Assembly (NCBI GenBank): GCA_023423335.1
Contig: JAFAFU010000049.1
Span: forward strand, 42,716 to 106,715
Length of the DNA: 64,000 nt
DNA from: Bacillota bacterium
GTDB taxonomy: Bacteria > Bacillota > Clostridia > Lachnospirales > Lachnospiraceae
Direction: 5' to 3'
Shown: positions 1 to 7,069 of the stretch, in pieces
Layout of the letters: the number at the start of each line of letters is the position of its first letter
How positions within the stretch are numbered: the first letter of the stretch is position 1
Notes under the pieces: generated by a model
What the model was told of the DNA's origin: nothing
The model's input: the letters and a program-made list of their open reading frames with translations, nothing else
Database searches by the model: none
Position numbers and translations under genes: made by a program

Positions 1-283
1 ATAATTTTATATCTCTGCATAATGCCTGCCCGGAACTATAACCACATAAAAAAGCAATATCCGTTACTGATATTTCCGAATATTTTAACAGACTTAATGC
101 CTTTGATAATTTTCGTTTGCGAATATATTCGTTTACCGAATGACCGGTAAACGAATAAAAATCCCGGTATAACTGACGTGGAGATACAAAGCATTCCGAT
201 GAAAGCTTTTCCACATTAATTTTTTCGGAAATGTTTTGTTCGATGTTTTCTATTATTGCTTGCATGTATGTTTTTGATTCCAT
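1..283 (-). CDS. AraC-family transcriptional regulator, N-terminal part, cut by the window edge
   Basis: Reading from the ATG at 281-283 to the left edge gives 94 codons without a stop, so the gene continues outside the window. The sequence is an AraC/XylS-type DNA-binding region; the second helix-turn-helix is recognisable as TDIAFLCGYSS around residues 75-87. It is very close to the start of the regulator at 17129-18403 (GHSVNEYIRKR here, GHSVKEYIRKR there). By that comparison the missing part could carry a GyrI-like ligand domain, but this is inference. It probably acts as a one-component transcription factor. Ligand and targets are unknown. Confidence 0.85.
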   Translation of the reverse strand, partial: MESKTYMQAIIENIEQNISEKINVEKLSSECFVSPRQLYRDFYSFTGHSVNEYIRKRKLSKALSLLKYSEISVTDIAFLCGYSSGQALCRDIKL

Positions 284-412
284 ATAACTCCACTAATATA
301 AGAAAATAAAGTAATATAAATAATCCATATTCTACCACAAAAAGGCAAATAAGTCTATTGCAAAACAACAGACTTATCCCGATATTTCCATATAGTCCTT
401 TCATTGGTTCAA

Positions 413-844
413 TCAATGTTGCTCCAGATAAAATTGATAGCGCTCTTCATAAGGGATTTCTCGAATAATCTGGTTAATTGTCCACGTGTAACCGAAAGGG
501 TCTGTAATTTCTGCATGTTTTGTACCCATAAACTCGGACACCTCCTGCCCAACCACAGCGCCATTCTCTATGGCTCTTTTCAGCACAGCTTCCGTATCGT
601 CCACAATCATCTGAAGCCATATGGAGTCTGTCTCACCTTTTTTGGGGGGATAACAGCTATAAGACGCATTCTCATCAATCAGCCGTAATTCAACGTTTCC
701 AACTATTACATTGGCCTCGTTTTCACCTTTTTTGTCGGGAAAATGAAATACATCGCCCCGTTTGGCATCAAATACCCTTTCGTAAAATACCATCGCCTCC
801 ATCGCATTGGCTACAACCATGTTCAATGTTAATTTACTACCCAT
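413..844 (-). CDS. VOC-family protein, PhnB-like glyoxalase fold
   Basis: This 143-residue protein has the length and layout of PhnB-type VOC proteins: an N-terminal beta-alpha-beta-beta unit (LTLNMVVANAMEAMVFYERVF), then a second unit that ends with the typical DPFGYTWTINQ pattern near residue 115. Family members are cytoplasmic dimers that bind metals, antibiotics or small metabolites; the true substrate cannot be read from sequence. The start is supported by a GGAG-type ribosome binding site about 8 bases upstream. It stands alone, as do the other VOC genes in this tract (6245-6583, 14254-14679), and all three are on the minus strand. Confidence 0.85.
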   Translation of the reverse strand: MGSKLTLNMVVANAMEAMVFYERVFDAKRGDVFHFPDKKGENEANVIVGNVELRLIDENASYSCYPPKKGETDSIWLQMIVDDTEAVLKRAIENGAVVGQEVSEFMGTKHAEITDPFGYTWTINQIIREIPYEERYQFYLEQH

Positions 845-949
845 ATTTTTTCACTCCTTTTTGTAATAGCATAGAAAATAGATTCTGTTAAAATTCCGCT
901 AAGCACAGATAAATCCCTGCTTATCTGCGTTTTATATAAGTATTACACA

Positions 950-1390
950 TCAATTCATCTTTGCTTCATTCCTATATTCACCCTTTGCCGGGTCGGCGAA
1001 ATATACTTGCGGTGAAAATCCTGCTGCGTCATACACGCGGTGCAACTCGTCACGGGTCGGCACCAAACAGGCTGGGCGCATGGCATGGCCGGTGATAATA
1101 TCGGCCAGCGTATAGTTGACATCGCAGCGCCAACCGTCACTGCCGTTTATAAAACCATACCCCTGGCCGGAATAATCCATGAAATAGGAAAACTCATTAG
1201 CAAATGGCACGTACCCGGGACAATTATGCTTTATTCCGGGAGGGATTTCGGTACTTTTGTCAGGTAATATAAACTCTCCGGGATAGCTCGATTCCTCCTG
1301 TGCCTGTTTTGCCATATTCAATATTTCCGGTCTTTTAGGACTGTAACTTTTCGGTTTTGTTTGATTCGGCTTTTTTACTGCGCCCCGCAT
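950..1390 (-). CDS. Hypothetical protein with conserved KKPNQ leader; possible shortened BtrH/C39-like domain
   Basis: The 146-residue product begins with a leader (KKPNQTKPKSYSPKRPEILN) that nearly repeats the leader of the protein at 16423-17067 (KKPNQIDPESYSPKTPKFLN) and of the stump at 16137-16420. The rest does not match a family I can name with certainty. The stretch CPGYVPFANEFSYF followed by GFINGSDGW and later RVYDAAGF resembles the start of BtrH-like or C39-like papain-fold domains found in some Clostridia AraC regulators, but the domain would be incomplete. A GGAGAG site lies 7 bases before the ATG, and the upstream 100 bases are homologous to those before 17067. The function is unknown; sensing or binding of a small molecule is a guess from context. 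Confidence 0.6.
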   Translation of the reverse strand: MRGAVKKPNQTKPKSYSPKRPEILNMAKQAQEESSYPGEFILPDKSTEIPPGIKHNCPGYVPFANEFSYFMDYSGQGYGFINGSDGWRCDVNYTLADIITGHAMRPACLVPTRDELHRVYDAAGFSPQVYFADPAKGEYRNEAKMN

Positions 1391-1448
1391 ATTTGCACTC
1401 TCCTATTGGTTTTCTTCTAATTTGTCAGACAGAATAAGACTTGTCTTA

Positions 1449-1484
1449 TCATTTTGTACCAATTTTTACGGGGCTAACGTCTAT
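1449..1484 (-). pseudogene. Tail of a lost AraC/GyrI-type regulator
   Basis: The bases read in one frame as IDVSPVKIGTK followed by TGA, which matches the last residues of the AraC-GyrI protein at 17129-18403 (MYCPVKVCTK, stop). The homology continues past the stop into the spacer before the downstream KKPNQ-leader gene. The GNAT gene at 1474-1971 now ends inside this remnant. The simplest reading is that the regulator was replaced by the GNAT gene and only its last dozen codons survive. Confidence 0.55.
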
Positions 1485-1971
1485 TATACCAGCTTAACAG
1501 ATTTGCAAAGTCCCCTTTGTAATGATAGCTCCTTCCGCTTTTGGTTTCCCCCACCTTCATCAATCCCAGACGTAGCAAAATTCCGTTTGATTTTTCATTT
1601 TGTTTGTTTGCATATGCTTCAACAAATTGAATATCGGGCGGCAGGATCGAGAATACGAAGCCGTATAATTCTCTGAAAATATTTTCTTTCCCATGCCATT
1701 TGGATTTGAGCTGAATCTCTTCCATCATCAACAATTGGTTATTGGCAAAATACTGAAAATAACCTATCAGAGCTTCGGAAGAATAAATGAGAATAATCTG
1801 ACGCAGCCCCTCTTTAAGCCCGTGGTTAATACCAGCAAACCAGGAGCTATAATCTTCTTCATAGGTATTGCCGGTCGGGGCAATTACCGACATGTTTTCT
1901 GCGAGTATATCAAAGATATCTTTCGCATAAAAAGCAAATTCATCTTTATTTAAAAAATCAAATCTCAGCAT
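1474..1971 (-). CDS. GNAT-family N-acetyltransferase
   Basis: The 165-residue protein has the size and order of a GNAT acetyltransferase. A weak N-terminal strand-helix region is followed by the central hairpin (LIGYFQYF, then LMMEEIQLKSKW) and a late segment (FVEAYANKQNEKSNGILLRLGLMKVG) that matches the family's C-terminal NxxSxxxLxxxGF-type motif. Such enzymes move an acetyl group from acetyl-CoA to an amine; the acceptor cannot be inferred. The ATG at 1971 follows a GGGAGGC-type ribosome binding site. The 3' end overlaps the remnant at 1449-1484, so this gene appears to be a late arrival in the locus. Confidence 0.75.
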   Translation of the reverse strand: MLRFDFLNKDEFAFYAKDIFDILAENMSVIAPTGNTYEEDYSSWFAGINHGLKEGLRQIILIYSSEALIGYFQYFANNQLLMMEEIQLKSKWHGKENIFRELYGFVFSILPPDIQFVEAYANKQNEKSNGILLRLGLMKVGETKSGRSYHYKGDFANLLSWYNRR

Positions 1972-2013
1972 TCATACCGCCTCCCGGATATAAAAACTTC
2001 ATAGTAACCAGCT

Positions 2014-2071
2014 GTTGTTTCGTGGTAAAACAAAAGAAGGCGACCATTCCTGCAATCGACTTCTTTTAACA
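2014..2071 (-). terminator. Hairpin with T-run on the minus strand; member of a repeat pair
   Basis: An inverted repeat with arms AAGAAG and CTTCTT encloses a short loop and is followed on the minus strand by TTTTGTTTT, as in a Rho-independent terminator. No minus-strand gene now lies directly upstream, because the xylanase reads the other way. The block, including the preceding TTGTTTCGTGGTAAAA, closely resembles 25316-25374. It may be left over from a deleted gene. Confidence 0.55.
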
Positions 2072-2217
2072 AAACCATATCTTTAATTGATAAAAAGGAT
2101 GCCATACTATTTCCTTTCCAATCGGATGGGTGTCATACAAATAATGATATCATCCATAAACTATACTGTCAATCATAACGAAAGGTTAAGCCATACAATT
2201 ACCGGTCAATAATTACA

Positions 2218-2246
2218 TGGCTTTTCTGTTTATTTTCTGTTATACT
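2218..2246 (+). promoter_or_regulatory. Probable sigma-A promoter of the xylanase gene
   Basis: An extended minus-10 element (TGTTATACT, core at 2241-2246) lies about 75 bases before the xylanase start. The minus-35 hexamer at the expected spacing (TGGCTT) is poor, so the extended minus-10 or an activator may compensate. The start at 2322 is preceded by AAGGAGG at good distance. Confidence 0.4.
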
Positions 2247-2321
2247 TTAAGCATCGACTATCATGGTAATCTCTACTAAAAAGCCCAATAATACTTTGAT
2301 GATTTATAAGGAGGATATTAG

Positions 2322-4277
2322 ATGTCAAAACGAGTTCTGACTATTATTTGTTGTTTCGCATTAGGCCTTTCACTGTTACCCTTGACGGGCAGGAATACCG
2401 TCTTTGCCACGGCTTCGGGAAGCACCGAACTATTTACATTTACCTTTGACAATAAGGCCGAACAGGAAAGTCTTTTCACCGTAGCCCAAGACTCGGAAAT
2501 GGAATGGGTTAATGCCCCCGGCATAGGAAAGGATGACGACACAGCCTTGAAGGTCACACACATCAAGAGCAGCAATAATTACACCAGCATCAATAACGCT
2601 GTTCGGATAACTTTTGCCGAGCCGATTCCCGCCGGTGCTGTCTACCATATCTCCGCATGGTTTTATGCTCCGGCTGCCGGTAACGAAGGAAAGGATACGC
2701 TCATTGGCCCTGCTCTGTTGCTTAATGGAAAATCCGCCGACGAAGCCTTCAAAATCCCAAGTCCAAATGAGGTTGGCGCCCTTCCCACCGATCAGTGGAA
2801 AGAGGTTAGCGGCAATACCCAGGTAATGGCGGAACCTTTGGAATACATTGATTTTCGGTTGTACACCAACGATAAGTCCACTCACCCCGATGTATGGTAC
2901 TTGGATCAAATTGTAATAACCCAGACAGGTGAGGCAGAAGGGATTCCCCAATGGGACCTCACACTCCCCTCTCTCAAAGATACTTACAAGGACTATTTCC
3001 TTATCGGCAATGTGATGGAACCCCATCAGACCACCAATGCCGAAATAACTGCCATGTATAATCACCACTATAACTTAGTGAGTGCAGAAAATTCTATGAA
3101 GCCCGTGTATTTAAGTCCGAGAAAGGGCGTATACAATTTCTCATCCGCCGACGCGCTGGTAGACTGGGCCGAGGCTAACGGCATCCTGGTTCACGGCCAT
3201 ACATTAGTCTGGCACTCCCAATCGACCGACTGGGTAAATAAGGATGCCAACGGTAATCCTCTCACCCGTGAAGAGGCCAAGGCCAACCTGGAGGAGTACA
3301 TAAACAATGTGGCAGGGCATTTCAAGGGTAAGATTTTGTCTTGGGACGTGGTTAATGAGGCTTTTTATGGCAGCTCCGCTATTCCCAAGGACTGGAAAGA
3401 CGCACTGCGCAAAAATTCTTCTAGTTCTTCACAGACTTCGTATTGGTATCTGGCCTATGATAACGGGGCTGACTATTCAAAGGGCGAGAGCGGCGCTGAC
3501 TATATCTACGATGCGTTTGTATTCACCCGCCTGGCAGATCCTGATGCCATACTGTACTATAATGACTTCAACGAAAATGAAACCTGGAAACGGGAAGCCA
3601 TGGCAATGATGGCAGAAGATCTTAATAATCAGTGGAAAACCGATCCGCGTAACACCCAGCCTGACCGTTTACTGGTGGAAGTCCTTGGCATGCAGTCACA
3701 TTACTGGACCTCAGATTTTAATATCACCTCCATAGATGCCACCATTGCACGCTTTATCGAGGCTGGTGTTAAAGTCGGTATTACCGAACTGGATATCCCT
3801 CTTGGCGCTTACAATAGCTACACAAAGGACCCTACCGAGGAAAATTATCAGAGGCAGGCCCGGTTTTATGCCCAGTTATTTGAGGTTTATAAAAAATATT
3901 CGGACAATATCGAACGCATTACCTTCTGGGGCAAACTTGACCCTCAAAGCTGGCGTGCTCCGGGCAACCCGCTGCTCTTCGATAAATCATTTTCCGCCAA
4001 GCCGGCATACTATGCAGTCATTGACCCTGAAGGCTTTTTAAACCCGGCTTCCGCTGACAACGAGGAGCCCACTGCATCAACCCCGAGTCCTACACCAACC
4101 CCGAGCACGGCACCAGAGCCTAGTACAGCGCCGGACCCGGACACCATACCGGTTGACACAGACGCTTCCTCAAGCCCTAATAATCCATGGATTATCCCCA
4201 TGATTATATTTGCCGGTATTGTCTTCGCTGCCTTCGTTATTTGGCTTTTACTCCGCAGAAAAAATCGCAAAAGTTAA
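2322..4277 (+). CDS. Membrane-anchored GH10 endo-1,4-beta-xylanase with N-terminal CBM22-like module
   Basis: The 651-residue enzyme hydrolyses internal beta-1,4 bonds of xylan at the cell surface. Residues 1-31 form a signal peptide ending near VFATAS. Residues about 36-203 look like a CBM22-type carbohydrate-binding module. The GH10 barrel spans about 212-575, with the acid/base Glu346 in WDVVNEA and the nucleophile Glu489 in VGITELD. A Pro/Thr/Ser-rich linker (about 585-618) leads to a final membrane helix (IIPMIIFAGIVFAAFVIWLL) and a basic tail, with no LPXTG motif, so the enzyme should stay tethered in the membrane rather than be sortase-attached. It is a single-gene unit with its own terminator, among minus-strand neighbours. 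Confidence 0.95.
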   Translation: MSKRVLTIICCFALGLSLLPLTGRNTVFATASGSTELFTFTFDNKAEQESLFTVAQDSEMEWVNAPGIGKDDDTALKVTHIKSSNNYTSINNAVRITFAEPIPAGAVYHISAWFYAPAAGNEGKDTLIGPALLLNGKSADEAFKIPSPNEVGALPTDQWKEVSGNTQVMAEPLEYIDFRLYTNDKSTHPDVWYLDQIVITQTGEAEGIPQWDLTLPSLKDTYKDYFLIGNVMEPHQTTNAEITAMYNHHYNLVSAENSMKPVYLSPRKGVYNFSSADALVDWAEANGILVHGHTLVWHSQSTDWVNKDANGNPLTREEAKANLEEYINNVAGHFKGKILSWDVVNEAFYGSSAIPKDWKDALRKNSSSSSQTSYWYLAYDNGADYSKGESGADYIYDAFVFTRLADPDAILYYNDFNENETWKREAMAMMAEDLNNQWKTDPRNTQPDRLLVEVLGMQSHYWTSDFNITSIDATIARFIEAGVKVGITELDIPLGAYNSYTKDPTEENYQRQARFYAQLFEVYKKYSDNIERITFWGKLDPQSWRAPGNPLLFDKSFSAKPAYYAVIDPEGFLNPASADNEEPTASTPSPTPTPSTAPEPSTAPDPDTIPVDTDASSSPNNPWIIPMIIFAGIVFAAFVIWLLLRRKNRKS

Positions 4278-4304
4278 TATGACTGTTTGATTTTGAAAAG
4301 AGGG

Positions 4305-4342
4305 AAGGTCCTATGGCCATTAAGGCTATAGGACCTTCTTTT
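4305..4342 (+). terminator. Rho-independent terminator of the xylanase gene
   Basis: The perfect arms AAGGTCCTAT and ATAGGACCTT, with an inner GGCC/GGC pairing, are followed by CTTTT. It lies 28 bases after the xylanase stop codon. Confidence 0.85.
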
Positions 4343-4419
4343 GGAATATCAAGTTAGAGTCAGATCAAAAAAGATGCCATGAATATCTTTGAGCTGACAG
4401 TCAATATGCAAAGCATGCG

Positions 4420-5004
4420 TCAATCTTTGAAATCCCAAAAACAAATCATACGCGGCCCTTTTGAAAACTCGGTGCCAGTTCGTTCGATTTCGATTTTCAA
4501 TTTTGGCTCAACTCCCAAAGTCCAATCCTGAATCAACTCCATATCAATATCACGATGCGCTCTGTGGCTCGGCCTGTCTATTATACCGCCCTCCCAATGA
4601 TATGGAAAACTAAGTATAGCCTTTTTTGAAATCCTCATTACTTCACGAAAGGCTCTGGTTTGCTTACTGTCCAAATGTTCCCAAACCTGCAATGCAATAA
4701 ATACGTCATAAGCCTTATCTTCAATAGGCCAATGTTTTATAGTAGCATCAAATACATGAATGTGACTTTGCATATCATCCGGTTTCCCAAACGGGTCGTC
4801 CAACGGATTCAAAATAATATCGCCGTTTTTTACGATTGGCATATACCCGGGGCCTAATTCAACAGACGTTTCTATGTTTTCCCTCTTAATAATATCTACA
4901 ACCTCTTTATAGTACGCCCATCTTCCCAAGTAATACTCTGCATAGGGCCCATTTATCAGAGTTTCAAAATCCTCATACGTCATTAAGTCAAGTGGCCTTT
5001 TCAT
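4420..5004 (-). CDS. SAM-dependent class I methyltransferase
   Basis: The 194-residue product carries the Rossmann-type methyltransferase motifs: SVELGPGYMP (motif I, somewhat unusual because a proline follows the glycine), an acidic turn with HVFDATI, and the post-motif ALQVWEHLDSKQTRAFREV typical of Methyltransf_11/23 proteins. A region with FPYHWEGG and many histidines follows. The substrate is unknown. The ATG at 5004 was chosen over a longer reading because GGGAGG lies 9 bases upstream. It is monocistronic and flanked by unrelated accessory genes. Confidence 0.8.
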   Translation of the reverse strand: MKRPLDLMTYEDFETLINGPYAEYYLGRWAYYKEVVDIIKRENIETSVELGPGYMPIVKNGDIILNPLDDPFGKPDDMQSHIHVFDATIKHWPIEDKAYDVFIALQVWEHLDSKQTRAFREVMRISKKAILSFPYHWEGGIIDRPSHRAHRDIDMELIQDWTLGVEPKLKIEIERTGTEFSKGPRMICFWDFKD

Positions 5005-5177
5005 AATCAATCCTCCCTTCTTGATGGTTGGTGCTTCGTCCAAAATATAAATTACGCAGTTATTCTGCCTTTGCATCAGCGAACGCAGAAAAGATTACTA
5101 CCCCATTATAGCACAGCTTGGGTGAAAATCCGATGGAACTGAACAAATCCATAGCAGGCGCGGATTTGCGGTCAATG

Positions 5178-6218
5178 TCAATTGTTAAGATTATTAATCT
5201 GTTCAAATCGGATATCAAGCATTCGTTTCAGCATTTTAATATCGTAATCATTGTAATCTAAATTAGATTTCGGTGCTTTCCATTTGCTTATATCTCTGTG
5301 GCAAAGAGAAAGCAACCGTCTTGCTCCGTATATATCTTTCCACATACTGCTGCAGCGTTTGGAGGATTTTTTACTTCCGCCGCAGGCATCACATTTACAT
5401 ATCTCCTTTTGTATGTAAGCAATGATCTCTTCGGAATCAGGTTGCGACTCAGCCGCCTGCATAAAGGTTCCAAAGCTGTCCGCTTTGACACTCAGGCCAT
5501 ATGGTACAGCAATATCAAGGGGCGTATGTCTCCAATTATTTCTTTGTAAAATAAGAAGATTTTCCTTTTTATATTTATATCTGAAATAGCAATAATATTT
5601 ATGTGACTCAAGCTTTGCTCCCTTTGACATTACGTATTCATTCAGCTCAGCTGCGTACCATTTTAAATGATCCGGTAAAATACGTAAAAGGTCGTCAAAG
5701 GTTCTCTTATATTTGGGGGCAAGTACACGAAAATCATTGTAAACCAAATAATCCGTACGATTTACTTTTTTGTTGAATGCAGCATCATAAAATAATTTAA
5801 AGTATTTGCAAAATAAAGGATATTGTTGATTGATAAGCATTTTATTCCCGAAGTAATCTGTAATAGCCAGTCCCACCAATGGACAATCCAGCAAATAATC
5901 TTTTCTTAACCTTAAAATCTGGTTGTATTTGTTTTGTGTGAAAATAAGACCGTTATCCTTCATTGTTGCATTTTCCGCCACATCGTCTAACAGACGAAAC
6001 ATTTCATAGGGAGTATACCCTGAATATTGATCCGGATTATTATACATATTTTCAAAATAATCCTGTGTCCAGTTATAAATTTGCGCACAACCCTCCCTCA
6101 TTTCAGGATCAAAGATGTCGGCAAGTGACACTTCAATGGGTACAATCTGTCGTCCTGCGTCCCATATTGCTTTATGTCTCGGTGTTGGAAATTCTACTTG
6201 ATTTGTATCGAAAATCAT
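5178..6218 (-). CDS. Uncharacterised protein, paralogue of 25784-26932
   Basis: I do not recognise the family of this 346-residue protein. Its first residues (FDTNQVEFPTPRHKAIWD) match those of the gene at 25784-26932 (FDKNQIEFPTTEHKQVWN), and both end in a cysteine-rich part, here CKCDACGG with further cysteines, that could bind zinc. The middle is rich in Tyr, Phe and Lys (YYCYFRYKYKKEN). There is no signal peptide and no membrane segment. The ATG at 6218 is preceded by AGGAGG at 6 bases. It stands 27 bases before the upstream VOC gene's stop and is probably co-transcribed with it. Confidence 0.7.
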   Translation of the reverse strand: MIFDTNQVEFPTPRHKAIWDAGRQIVPIEVSLADIFDPEMREGCAQIYNWTQDYFENMYNNPDQYSGYTPYEMFRLLDDVAENATMKDNGLIFTQNKYNQILRLRKDYLLDCPLVGLAITDYFGNKMLINQQYPLFCKYFKLFYDAAFNKKVNRTDYLVYNDFRVLAPKYKRTFDDLLRILPDHLKWYAAELNEYVMSKGAKLESHKYYCYFRYKYKKENLLILQRNNWRHTPLDIAVPYGLSVKADSFGTFMQAAESQPDSEEIIAYIQKEICKCDACGGSKKSSKRCSSMWKDIYGARRLLSLCHRDISKWKAPKSNLDYNDYDIKMLKRMLDIRFEQINNLNN

Positions 6219-6244
6219 CTTTCTCCTCCTTAATAAATAGAAAC

Positions 6245-6583
6245 TTAACGCTGGACGACACAAAACGGATTGTCGTCGGGATCATGCAGCACAATATAGT
6301 CCGTATCAGGAGGATAGTTCCACTTGGCCTTCGTGGCCCCAAGAGCAATCAGCCTGTCAACTTCCTCCTTCTGATTTGTTGTAAATAAATCTATATGGTG
6401 GCGTTTTGCCTTATCAGAAGAAATTTTACTCAAGGACATTTGTATACCGTTTCCGTCTTTGGGAATCAAAATTGCCCAGTTATCTGATGCGGGATACTTC
6501 AACTGATAGTTTAATGCCTGGTTCCAAAACCTCACTGCCCTTTCGATATCTTTTACACCCCAAACAATAGATCCGATTTCCAT
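6245..6583 (-). CDS. VOC-family protein, glyoxalase/bleomycin-resistance type
   Basis: A 112-residue single VOC domain starting with IGSIVWGVKDIERAVRFWNQ and ending with DYIVLHDPDDNPFCVVQR, the DP-x-GNPF-like end motif of this superfamily. A histidine in HHIDLFT sits where metal-ligand histidines occur in many members. It may sequester or modify a hydrophobic toxin or a metabolite. The start has GGAG at 9 bases. The downstream unknown gene (5178-6218) starts 27 bases after its stop, so the two may form one transcript. Confidence 0.85.
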   Translation of the reverse strand: MEIGSIVWGVKDIERAVRFWNQALNYQLKYPASDNWAILIPKDGNGIQMSLSKISSDKAKRHHIDLFTTNQKEEVDRLIALGATKAKWNYPPDTDYIVLHDPDDNPFCVVQR

Positions 6584-6640
6584 ATCTCTACTCCTCTCAT
6601 GTGCTATCCATCAGCCTGATAAATTCTGATTTATCATTAT

Positions 6641-7069
6641 TCATTCATCACACATAGTTTCGAATATCTGCCCATCTATACTGATAATTTCATCAATAGG
6701 GATTGCTGTGCCATCGGTCATGACAACAACCCGTTCATATTTGTCTATCTTTTTAGCCGTACTGATAGCAGTAACATAGGCGCCGCCATTCTTCTTCGCG
6801 TCCGGCTGAAAGTAGGTAATTGCAATTTCGGGATGCTCTTTCATCCGATCTGCTATGATTTGCAATCTATCGCTCAAAGCGTCCTTCATATGTTCATCCA
6901 ATTTTACTCTTTCGCCAGTCAGTCTTGCGGTTTCTTTGATGGCGGCCTCATAACCGGTCAGTGCGGCAAAGGGGGAAAACTGAGCTGCCCGGTCAATCGT
7001 TGTTATATGGGGATGTGCCGCAGAAACATGGTGCGGTAGATTGATAATGTCGTCATATGCCCTCGTCAT
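6641..7069 (-). CDS. YolD-like protein, partner of the adjacent Y-family polymerase
   Basis: The 142-residue protein begins with TRAYDDIINLPHHVS and has the YolD hallmark DRAAQFSPFAALTGYE. The YolD family is usually encoded next to UvrX/UmuC-type polymerases in Firmicutes and is thought to act with them in DNA damage tolerance. Its ATG overlaps the polymerase stop by four bases (ATGA), indicating translational coupling. No independent promoter is visible. Confidence 0.9.
   Translation of the reverse strand: MTRAYDDIINLPHHVSAAHPHITTIDRAAQFSPFAALTGYEAAIKETARLTGERVKLDEHMKDALSDRLQIIADRMKEHPEIAITYFQPDAKKNGGAYVTAISTAKKIDKYERVVVMTDGTAIPIDEIISIDGQIFETMCDE

Noticed and set aside
2430..3068. 212-codon minus-strand frame inside the xylanase gene
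   Set aside because: Shadow of a well-supported GH10 gene; composition follows the coding strand.
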